From UBA2279 sp041595875 (GTDB lineage: Bacteria; Actinomycetota; Coriobacteriia; Anaerosomatales; Anaerosomataceae): DNA of 44,183 nt. The notes beneath the pieces were generated by a model. That model was not told the DNA's origin. It ran no database searches and saw nothing but the letters and a program-made list of their open reading frames with translations. Numbering within the stretch: the stretch's first letter is position 1; the number at the start of each line of letters is the position of its first letter. Below, one piece after another: positions 34,137-40,354 of this stretch. The stretch spans positions 1 to 44,183 of the forward strand of contig JBFHJN010000011.1 of assembly GCA_041595875.1 (NCBI GenBank). Reading direction: 5' to 3'. The translations under genes were made by a program, and so were the position numbers.

Positions 34137-35389
34137 GCGACGCACTCACTGGATGGACTCATGACATCAACGAATACAGCAACAAGCTGAGGATCCAGCT
34201 GCGCTCCAGCAACCCTTAGCATCTCCTCAACTGCCTCCTCATGCGAAAGCGCTCGTCGATAGGGACGATCGGAGGTCATCGCGTCATAGGCATCTGCCAC
34301 ACCTAGAATACGTGCCTCGAACGGTATCTGCGAGCCCTGTATTCCATCGGGATAGCCAGTACCGTCCAGTCGCTCGTGATGAAACCGCACCATCGGGACG
34401 ATGTCGGCAAGGAACTCGACACTCTCGACGAGCACACAACCTGTTTGCGGATGCAGACGAATCTCCGCGAACTCCTCTGCCGTCAATTGCCCGGGCTTCA
34501 TGAGCAGACTCCGGCTGACACCGATCTTGCCCACATCATGAAGCAGCGCGGCAAACTCAACGCGCTCAAGGTCATGTCCTCTCATACCCACGCCTTGAGC
34601 TATGTTTCGCGAGTACTGTGCGACTCGCTCCGAATGCCCTCGTGTGTATGGATCCTTGGCCTCTATAGCCGCTACAAAGGAACGGATTGTCTCAGTGTAT
34701 GCATCTGCCAGCTGCCGATACACCTGGAACGTCTGACGAGCAACAGCAAACGGCACCACCAGCAACGCGGCTCCCGACCATCCGGCCACCGCTATGAGCT
34801 GAGCCATTCCGAAACCAAGAAGCGCGAGAATAACGAAGCTTGTCAAATAGACGGCGAAATTCTGATCACGCCAAACTCGAAGAAGTCGGACTCCTTCTGA
34901 CAAGGACACCACCAAGCTGAAGAACATAGTGTTCAGAAGAAGCATCACAGAACTGGCGACTACCACTGGCACAAGAAGACCTGATGTCGCTCGAGATGCT
35001 CCGCTGGTGTAGACGAGAGGCACACCCCCCAACTCCAAGAAGAGTACGCCCGCAAGCAGCACGGACAAGCTCAACATGACGACATTGAACGCCATCTTAA
35101 AAAGCGGCTTGCGCTGCTTGATATCTGGTGGCGGAACCGCGCCGATAGCAGCCATCGCCAAAGCCGGGAGTGGGCCAGCATACAGAAGCCCAGCCATGTA
35201 GAGAGAAAAAGCCAACGATACCCTACCGCCAACGGGCAGCTCAAATGACAACGACTCGGCCAACACAGCCAGCGCTATGAGTAGGAGAATGGCCGGCCAA
35301 GCCTCCCACGGAAAGACCGGCCAATGATATGTGGCCAGAAGTACCGTAAGGCACGTAAGAAGCAGCAGGAAGTAGATACGAACTCTCAT
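34133..35389 (-). CDS. membrane-anchored HD-GYP phosphohydrolase
   Basis: The 418-residue protein has about seven membrane helices in the first 215 residues, forming an unassigned sensory region. A full HD-GYP domain follows: H252 in GHSERVAQYS, H284-D285 in LLHDVGKIG, then H337-H338 and the GYP triad at 345-347 in HHERLDGTGYPDG. ILGVADAYDAMTSDRPYR is the conserved end. HD-GYP enzymes hydrolyse cyclic-di-GMP (or cGAMP-type dinucleotides) with a metal centre. All key ligands are present, so activity is expected. The gene lies 58 bp after the 24-residue peptide ORF and overlaps the degenerate HD gene. Signal input through the membrane domain from a secreted peptide is a plausible idea. Confidence 0.9.
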   Translation of the reverse strand: MRVRIYFLLLLTCLTVLLATYHWPVFPWEAWPAILLLIALAVLAESLSFELPVGGRVSLAFSLYMAGLLYAGPLPALAMAAIGAVPPPDIKQRKPLFKMAFNVVMLSLSVLLAGVLFLELGGVPLVYTSGASRATSGLLVPVVVASSVMLLLNTMFFSLVVSLSEGVRLLRVWRDQNFAVYLTSFVILALLGFGMAQLIAVAGWSGAALLVVPFAVARQTFQVYRQLADAYTETIRSFVAAIEAKDPYTRGHSERVAQYSRNIAQGVGMRGHDLERVEFAALLHDVGKIGVSRSLLMKPGQLTAEEFAEIRLHPQTGCVLVESVEFLADIVPMVRFHHERLDGTGYPDGIQGSQIPFEARILGVADAYDAMTSDRPYRRALSHEEAVEEMLRVAGAQLDPQLVAVFVDVMSPSSECVA

Positions 35390-35447
35390 AACAAGCCCCA
35401 GAAGCCGCTGCAGGATCGAGCTGGACCAACGCCGTGTGTGTAGCTAT

Positions 35448-35522
35448 TTACCAACGAAAGGAAGCGCCGCCGCCGAGAACGAGAGCGGCAAGTGAGCTGA
35501 GCAAGAAGACTATTCGCTTCAT
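35448..35522 (-). CDS. 24-residue signal-peptide-like small protein (putative pheromone or leader)
   Basis: This ORF starts at ATG 35522 and ends at TAA 35448-35450. It begins MKRI, has a hydrophobic core FLLSSLAALVL and ends GGASFRW. The purine run AAGGGGG (35533-35539) lies 10 nt before the start, inside a long hairpin. It looks like a secretion signal with a very short C-terminal remainder, the form taken by short hydrophobic pheromones and some secreted micro-peptides. It has no cysteine, so a cyclic lactone or thiolactone of the AgrD type is not indicated. It lies upstream of the HD-GYP gene in the same direction. It could also be a leader peptide whose translation opens the downstream ribosome site. 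Coding is likely but unproven. Confidence 0.6.
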   Translation of the reverse strand: MKRIVFLLSSLAALVLGGGASFRW

Positions 35523-35525
35523 AGT

Positions 35526-35559
35526 GAGAAGACCCCCTTAATAAGGATTTGGTCTTCTC
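35526..35559 (-). promoter_or_regulatory. stable leader hairpin holding the ribosome site of the small peptide
   Basis: On the minus strand GAGAAGACC (35551-35559) pairs perfectly with GGTCTTCTC (35526-35534). Inside, CCTTA and TAAGG (35536-35546) form a second stem. The ribosome site AAGGGGG is inside the structure and ATG 35522 lies 3 nt past it. The element could repress translation, or as DNA act as an operator dyad. Confidence 0.6.
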
Positions 35560-35600
35560 CCATTCCGCTACTAATGGAAGAACGCTGCCCGCTCCGCTGT

Positions 35601-35649
35601 TTTGTATGCTGACAGTGTCCAAACCGATCCTCACGGCGTTGGTCCAAAC
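35601..35649 (-). promoter_or_regulatory. direct repeats with -10 upstream of the peptide/HD-GYP operon
   Basis: GTTTGGAC occurs twice in direct orientation on the minus strand (35642-35649 and 35617-35624, 25 bp apart). A -10-like TACAAA is at 35601-35606 (overlapping CATACA at 35603-35608, 8 nt from the repeat). SARP activators typically bind direct repeats placed 8 nt before a -10 and lacking a good -35, which is also the case here. The repeat spacing of 25 differs from the usual 11 or 22. Confidence 0.42.
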
Positions 35650-35656
35650 TTTGGGG

Positions 35657-36316
35657 TTATGAGGTTGTCAAGAAGCCCATGCGCCTGTTGATCGCATCCA
35701 GGGTCGCACGAACGATTGAGTCCTTCTCGTTCTGCCGCACCAAAGCCGAGCCAGCAAAGGCCTGCTCGCCAAGCGCAGTAACAAGCGTCACGCATGCAAC
35801 TGCAACGCTCTCGCTACCCAGGTCGACTATCTCGACATCCTCCAAAGCGAAGCTCATCGCGCCGTGCAGATACTCTTCCAGCGCGTTCAGCGTTGCCTGC
35901 GCAACAAGGCGCTTGCGCCCTGTCTGGCTGTTGGGGCCCAAAGCCTTCCCTATGTACACATCATCCTCAAGCTCAAGAATGACAGTAAGGATAGCCTGGA
36001 CACCGGTGACTTCGGCGTTGATCGACTTGATGCGCGCCCGCGCCGTCTGCTTCGAGTCGCGCTTGGGAAGCACTTCCTGACCCAGCTGGGCGATAGATAT
36101 CTTCTTGTGATCAATCGCGATGCCGAATGACGCCATGATGGTGGATTCGATATCGCGCACGATCTGCTTGGGAGTCTTGTTGGGAAGAGCGAGGACGTGG
36201 ATCTCTTGGATGAGTCCGTCCTCTGATGCAACAACTCGCGCCGCCTTGATCTCGGACACCTCTGAAAGCGCTACCTCGATCTCACCGACGGTTGCTGCAG
36301 ATATCCCCTGATCCAT
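35657..36316 (-). CDS. conserved hypothetical protein with LeuA-regulatory-like repeats
   Basis: The start is placed at ATG 36316 (219 residues) with AGGGGG upstream; the frame extends further but lacks a ribosome site. The N-terminal part (ATVGEIEVALSEVSEIKAAR, then DGLIQEIHVLALPNKTPKQI) resembles small ferredoxin-like alpha/beta regulatory folds. The C-terminal part (GPNSQTGRKRLVAQATLNAL, VEIVDLGSESVAVACVTLV, then DSIVRATLDAINRRM) looks like a second alpha/beta unit with repeating strand-helix pattern. I know similar sequences only as unnamed proteins. It has no membrane segment. It has its own promoter and ends 134 bp before the peptide ORF, so it may belong to the same signalling cassette. 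Function is unknown. Confidence 0.62.
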   Translation of the reverse strand: MDQGISAATVGEIEVALSEVSEIKAARVVASEDGLIQEIHVLALPNKTPKQIVRDIESTIMASFGIAIDHKKISIAQLGQEVLPKRDSKQTARARIKSINAEVTGVQAILTVILELEDDVYIGKALGPNSQTGRKRLVAQATLNALEEYLHGAMSFALEDVEIVDLGSESVAVACVTLVTALGEQAFAGSALVRQNEKDSIVRATLDAINRRMGFLTTS

Positions 36317-36396
36317 CCAGAGCCCCCTGCTTCGACTGGTTCTACGGCTAGTGGGTAATTCACTCTCGGAAGTGCGGCGTTGCAGCCCTGAGCACA

Positions 36397-36426
36397 AATC
36401 TAAGGCTCTAGTGAGGGGGGTGTCAA
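36397..36426 (-). promoter_or_regulatory. promoter of the hypothetical gene at 35657-36316
   Basis: A consensus TTGACA (36421-36426) and TAGATT (36397-36402) are separated by 18 bp, downstream of the hpf hairpin. The predicted 5' leader is about 75 nt. It is among the best sigma70-like matches in the window. Confidence 0.65.
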
Positions 36427-36482
36427 CCAACCGGCCCATACTCACCCCGGTAATTCTGCATGCTTGAGGACGCTTGATACGC

Positions 36483-36511
36483 GATAAGGGCGCCAAAGTG
36501 GCGCCCTTATC
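36483..36511 (-). terminator. hairpin terminator after hpf
   Basis: GATAAGGGCGCC (36483-36494) and its exact complement (36500-36511) form a 12-bp stem with a 5-nt loop, starting 25 nt beyond the hpf stop. No clear T-run follows. With the downstream promoter it isolates hpf from the cassette. Confidence 0.72.
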
Positions 36512-36536
36512 GGCATAGCTATGTGACACGGGAGCG

Positions 36537-37079
36537 CTATCGAGGCTCGATGAGCCCGTAGTCGCCGTCAGTGCGACGATACAAGACGTTGATTTCCTCG
36601 GTCTCCGCAGAAGAGAACACGAAAAAGTCGTGGCCGAGCAGTTCCAGCTGCAAGATCGCCTCTTCGGCGCTCATCGGCTTGACCTCGAGGACCTTTGTCT
36701 TCACGATCTCCGGCTCACGCTCGGACTCTTCGCTGAGCGCAGCAGTGATCTCAGCGATGGGAGCGGCCTTGGTGTGGCGATCGATGATCTTGGTCTTGTA
36801 CTTGCGAACCTGACGCTCAAGCTTCTCGGAAACAAGATCGATGGCTGCATACATGTCCGAAGACGCCTCACGGGCTCGAATCACATGACCCTTGGTGTAG
36901 ACCGTGACCTCGGCTACGTGACCGTTCTGGATAGACGGGTTCTTCTCAACCTGCAACTCGACTTCCGCGCTCATGATCATGTGGTCGAGTATCTTCGCGG
37001 TCCTACCGATCTTTTCCTCGGCGTACTCGCGAATGGCTGGTGTGATCTCCATGTGACGACCCTTCACGATCATCTTCAT
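36537..37079 (-). CDS. hpf: long-form ribosome hibernation promoting factor
   Basis: The 180-residue protein has the N-terminal HPF/YfiA domain: MKMIVKGRHMEITPAIREYAEEKIG, then VEKNPSIQNGHVAEVTV and DMYAAIDLVSEKLERQVRKYK. After a short linker it has the C-terminal dimerisation domain typical of long HPF: VLEVKPMSAEEAILQLELLGHDFFVF, NVLYRRTDGDYGLIEP. Long HPF dimerises 70S ribosomes into inactive 100S particles in stationary phase. AAGGAGG lies upstream of ATG 37079. In related genomes hpf often directly precedes secA; here the signalling cassette lies between them. Confidence 0.96.
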   Translation of the reverse strand: MKMIVKGRHMEITPAIREYAEEKIGRTAKILDHMIMSAEVELQVEKNPSIQNGHVAEVTVYTKGHVIRAREASSDMYAAIDLVSEKLERQVRKYKTKIIDRHTKAAPIAEITAALSEESEREPEIVKTKVLEVKPMSAEEAILQLELLGHDFFVFSSAETEEINVLYRRTDGDYGLIEPR

Positions 37080-37118
37080 GGTGCGTACCTCCTTTTGTTT
37101 CCCGACAATAGGAACATA

Positions 37119-37149
37119 CCCGTGACACCCCTCTCGGAGCGCACACGGG
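37119..37149 (-). terminator. hairpin terminator after the amino-acid ABC transporter operon
   Basis: CCCGTG and CACGGG close an imperfect stem in the 89-bp gap between the ATPase gene stop and hpf. A loosely T-rich stretch (TATGTTCCTATTGT) follows on the minus strand. Confidence 0.45.
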
Positions 37150-37168
37150 CATGCATTATGCCTTTGCT

Positions 37169-37915
37169 CTACTTTATGTGACCGAGGAAGTCCTTTGTCC
37201 GCTCGTTCTGCGGATTGTCGAATACCTCGGAGGGTGTGCCTTCTTCTACTATGACGCCGCCATCCATGAATACCGCACGACTGGCGACATCACGCGCGAA
37301 GCCCATCTCGTGCGTGACGACAAGCATTGTCATCCCCTTGCGAGCGAGCTCTTTCATGACGTCGAGGACGCCCCGGACAAGCTCGGGGTCGAGCGCTGAG
37401 GTCACTTCATCAAACAACATCACGTGCGGGTCCATCGCAAGCGCTCGCGCGATTGCCACTCTCTGCTGCTGGCCTCCTGAGAGCTGTGCCGGGAAGTAGT
37501 CCACACGGTCTCCCAGACCGACAGCCTCAAGCTGCTCGATAGCGGTCTTCTCGGCCTCGTCCTTGGATCGACCCAGGACCTTGCGCTGGGCCAGCATGAC
37601 ATTGCCCTTGGCGGTCAGATGCGGAAACAGGTTGAAGGACTGGAACACCATGCCGATGCGCTCGCGCACCTTGTTGATATTGGTGTGCGGGTCGTTCACC
37701 TGTATGTCCTCGAGCCACACCTCGCCGCCTGTGGGCGCTTCCAGACGGTTCACGCACCGGAGCAAGGTGGACTTTCCCGATCCTGACGGGCCGAGTATGA
37801 CGACGACCTCGCCTTTCTGGACATCCATGTCGACGCCCTTGAGGACCTCGAGGTCGCCGAAAGCCTTCTGGAGGCCGACGATACGGACGATAGGATCGCT
37901 TTGCTGTTGGGTCAT
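37169..37915 (-). CDS. polar amino-acid ABC transporter ATP-binding protein (GlnQ-like)
   Basis: The start is placed at ATG 37915 (248 residues); GAGAGGTGA lies 6 nt upstream and overlaps the permease stop. The ATPase has Walker A GPSGSGKST, Q-loop GMVFQSFNLFPHLTA, signature LSGGQQQRVAIARALA, Walker B VMLFDEVTSALDPE and H-loop VVTHEMGFA. These are characteristic of the polar amino-acid (GlnQ/HisP/ArtP) branch. It powers the permease encoded immediately upstream. The order binding protein, permease, ATPase forms one operon from the promoter at 40216-40245. The transported amino acid cannot be named from sequence. Confidence 0.94.
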   Translation of the reverse strand: MTQQQSDPIVRIVGLQKAFGDLEVLKGVDMDVQKGEVVVILGPSGSGKSTLLRCVNRLEAPTGGEVWLEDIQVNDPHTNINKVRERIGMVFQSFNLFPHLTAKGNVMLAQRKVLGRSKDEAEKTAIEQLEAVGLGDRVDYFPAQLSGGQQQRVAIARALAMDPHVMLFDEVTSALDPELVRGVLDVMKELARKGMTMLVVTHEMGFARDVASRAVFMDGGVIVEEGTPSEVFDNPQNERTKDFLGHIK

Positions 37916-37920
37916 CGCAA

Positions 37921-39198
37921 TCACCTCTCGTCCCTTGTCGGAATGGGAATACCGGTGGTCTGGTCTACCAGCGCATCGTCCGCCTTTTCAGGCTCCACGG
38001 CGCCGCCACCGCCCTCTGCCTTGGCGAGCTTGTTCTCGAAGTACTGGACGAACCGGCCAAGCGGGATCGTAAGAACGAGATAGAACCCGGCCGCAAGCAA
38101 GTATGGTGACACATTGAGCGTCGAGGATGCGACCTCGCGAGAGCGCATGACGATCTCAGTCAAGCCGACGGCCGAGAACAGAGACGTGTCTTTGAACAGC
38201 AGGATGAACTCGGACATCATCGTTGGCAGGATCCGACGGATCGTCTGCGGGATGATGACGTAGGTCATCGCCTGCGGAGTAGTCATTCCAAGAGAGCGCG
38301 CGGCTTCCATCTGGCCCTTGTTGATGGACTGGATGCCGGCGCGGAAGATCTCTGCCATGTACGCTGCCGAGTTAAAGCTCAGGACAACGAACGCGCGCAG
38401 GTAAAGCGAATTGACCACGCCGAACAGCCCCGACTCATTGAGCTGCGGGAACGCCGAGACGAGCAGCTGCCAAGGTGGCATCAGCGGCAAGCCGAAGAAG
38501 ACGAGCAGTATCTGCAAGAATATCGGCGTGCCCCGGACGACATCGACATAGATCGTGGCGGGCCAGCGGGCCCACCGGGTCTTGGCCATCTTCATGAAAG
38601 CGAGCGCAAGACCGCCGGGTATGGCGAGCAAGAACGAGATGATGACCGTGTAGAGCGAGACCGGGAACGCCTTCAAGACGACGGGAAACGCCTCGCTCAT
38701 GACTGCAGGCGATGCGAACAAGTGTGATACCTTGCCCGACTCCCACCAATCGATGGCGCCCAGTATTCCCCGACGACTGCCGTCGAACGTGACCTCCACG
38801 CCGCCTACGGTGATGATGTCGCCGGCCTCAACAACCGGGTTGCCGGTGACCAACTCGCCGTTGAGCAGGACTGGCGTGGGGCTGGTCTCCTCGGCGGTCA
38901 GCTGCCATGTGGAATCAGCGGCGCTGGCACCAGCCGGCTCACGATCCAGAGTAGCGCCGAAGTCCGCATCGAGCTCGGCCTGGGGTATCAGCACATTGGC
39001 ACGTGTGCCGATGGTGACAGCATCCTTGGTGGGCGAGACGATGTAGGTCTTGTCCACCATCCCGGTCTGCCCACGCTTCGCAGGCGTCTGGTACACGAAC
39101 CGCTCCGGACCGACCATGGTCAGCAGCAGGATTGCAAGAGTCACCCATACGACAGCGTTTACTGCGTACCACAAGATCCTTCGGAGCTTCGGGTTCAC
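37921..39198 (-). CDS. polar amino-acid ABC permease with N-terminal FHA-like extracytoplasmic domain
   Basis: The start is placed at GTG 39198 (425 residues), with GAGGAGGAG 5 nt upstream. Residues about 9-29 form an extra membrane helix. Residues 51-139 look like an FHA fold: AVTIGTRANVLIP, LLNGELVTGNPVVEAGDI and ITVGGVEVTF match the FHA strand pattern. The Arg, Ser and His that bind phosphothreonine in true FHA domains are not conserved. The permease core follows from about 165, with the EAA motif EAARSLGMTTPQAMTYVIIPQ. Because such permeases start outside, the FHA-like part should be extracytoplasmic. Ordinary GlnP-type permeases are about 220 residues, so this is almost twice the usual size. 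Confidence 0.9.
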   Translation of the reverse strand: MNPKLRRILWYAVNAVVWVTLAILLLTMVGPERFVYQTPAKRGQTGMVDKTYIVSPTKDAVTIGTRANVLIPQAELDADFGATLDREPAGASAADSTWQLTAEETSPTPVLLNGELVTGNPVVEAGDIITVGGVEVTFDGSRRGILGAIDWWESGKVSHLFASPAVMSEAFPVVLKAFPVSLYTVIISFLLAIPGGLALAFMKMAKTRWARWPATIYVDVVRGTPIFLQILLVFFGLPLMPPWQLLVSAFPQLNESGLFGVVNSLYLRAFVVLSFNSAAYMAEIFRAGIQSINKGQMEAARSLGMTTPQAMTYVIIPQTIRRILPTMMSEFILLFKDTSLFSAVGLTEIVMRSREVASSTLNVSPYLLAAGFYLVLTIPLGRFVQYFENKLAKAEGGGGAVEPEKADDALVDQTTGIPIPTRDER

Positions 39199-39224
39199 GC
39201 GGTCTCCTCCTCTAACCTGACACA

Positions 39225-39258
39225 CCTCAGGGCCGACGGTGCACCGTCGGCCCTGAGG
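39225..39258 (-). promoter_or_regulatory. perfect 34-bp palindrome between binding-protein and permease genes
   Basis: CCTCAGGGCCGACGGTG and its exact complement abut without a spacer in the 85-bp intercistronic gap. In transport operons such stems protect the upstream binding-protein mRNA from 3' decay or partially terminate. That raises binding protein over permease. It may also terminate on either strand. Confidence 0.65.
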
Positions 39259-39283
39259 CACACAAGCGCGCTACTCGAACAGA

Positions 39284-40153
39284 CTAATGCATCTTCTTGA
39301 CTGCGAGCGACTGGTTCGAGTTGATGTACGGATTCGAGAAGTCGATGGACTCCTTGCGCTCATCGGTGATGGTCATAGCCGATGCGACCATGTCGAACTC
39401 GCTGCCGGCCTGAACACCTGTGATCAGAGCGTCGAACTTGTATGTCTTGAACTCGACCGTCAACCCGAGCTTCTCGCCGATCGCTTCCATGAGATCGACG
39501 TCAAAGCCTACCGTCTCGCCACCCTCGACGTTCTCGAACGGCGGGAACGCGGTATCGGAACCGACGATGATCTTGCCAGCGGAAAGGGTCGTGATGTTGG
39601 TCGGCATCTCGGCAACCGTGGCCTCTACCGGAGGCATCGACATGGGAGCCGCACCGAACCAGGTCGTGTACACCGCGTCATAGGTGCCGTCAGCGATGAC
39701 CTCTGCCAGCGCCCAGTTGACTGCGTCACGCAGGTCGGTGTTGTCCTTGCTGAACGCGAAGCCGTAGGTCTCGTCAGTCTGAATCTCCTGAACGATCTCA
39801 AGACCACGAGTCTCGTCCTTCACGATGTCCTGGCTGATCGGGAGGTCGTTTATGACGCCCACGATATCGCCGGCCTGAAGGGCCGAGAACGCAAGAAGGA
39901 TGTCGTCGTAAGGAATGACCTCGACACCGTTGGGCTCGAGGTTGGTCTTGGCCCACTCTTCGCCGGTAGTACCAGACTGCACGCCGACCTTGTCGCCTTC
40001 ACCAAGATCGTCAACGCTGGTGATCCCTGTAGCCTCAGTGGTACCGCCATCATCCGTAGTATCGTCGTCGCTACCGCACCCAACGAGCGCGAAAGCGGTG
40101 AACGCGAGTGCGAACGCCAGCAATAGCGCGGTCCACTTGCTGTTCTTGGACAT
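39284..40153 (-). CDS. amino-acid-binding lipoprotein with circularly permuted lobe order
   Basis: The start is placed at ATG 40153 (289 residues) with GAGGAGGG upstream. It has a lipoprotein signal with lipobox LVGC (Cys26). The mature part is in unusual order. Residues 44-167 (SVDDLGEGDKVGVQSGTTGEEW to DGTYDAVYTTWFG) correspond to the C-terminal half of a GlnH/HisJ-type binding protein. Residues 192-289 (GKIIVGSDTAFPPFENVEG to DFSNPYINSNQSLAVKK) correspond to the N-terminal half. The protein stops exactly where the canonical sequence would continue into the SVDDL segment. Both halves are complete, so it appears circularly permuted at the interlobe hinge rather than broken. It should feed the permease-ATPase pair encoded next. 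Confidence 0.88.
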   Translation of the reverse strand: MSKNSKWTALLLAFALAFTAFALVGCGSDDDTTDDGGTTEATGITSVDDLGEGDKVGVQSGTTGEEWAKTNLEPNGVEVIPYDDILLAFSALQAGDIVGVINDLPISQDIVKDETRGLEIVQEIQTDETYGFAFSKDNTDLRDAVNWALAEVIADGTYDAVYTTWFGAAPMSMPPVEATVAEMPTNITTLSAGKIIVGSDTAFPPFENVEGGETVGFDVDLMEAIGEKLGLTVEFKTYKFDALITGVQAGSEFDMVASAMTITDERKESIDFSNPYINSNQSLAVKKMH

Positions 40154-40215
40154 GAGCCCTCCTCTGTAGCTTGCATCTTTGGACACCTAGTGCCCCATCA
40201 GTATCACGGTGCATA

Positions 40216-40245
40216 ACTATAGCGCATCCACGCATAGAATGTCAG
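40216..40245 (-). promoter_or_regulatory. promoter of the binding-protein/permease/ATPase operon
   Basis: CTGACA (40240-40245) and TATAGT (40216-40221) are 18 bp apart, about 60 bp before ATG 40153. Both hexamers match consensus at five of six positions. Confidence 0.62.
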
Positions 40246-40285
40246 TATCAGCATGGATTATGCAGCACGAAGTGCTAGGTATACA

Positions 40286-40315
40286 TGAAGGCTCACGCAT
40301 ATGCGTGAGCCTTCA
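40286..40315. terminator. perfect 30-bp palindrome after the second binding-protein gene
   Basis: TGAAGGCTCACGCAT and its exact complement are directly joined, 39 nt beyond the stop at 40355. No T-run follows. It separates the two binding-protein genes and probably ends the upstream transcript. Confidence 0.65.
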
Positions 40316-40354
40316 TCTGGAAGATACATGTGTGAGGCATTCAGGCCTCGACAA

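Noticed and set aside
35386..35634. 82-codon minus-strand frame covering the micro-peptide region
   Set aside because: Its start lies upstream of the proposed promoter elements, it lacks a ribosome site, and the C-terminal half is Arg-rich. The 24-codon frame with signal-like sequence is better.
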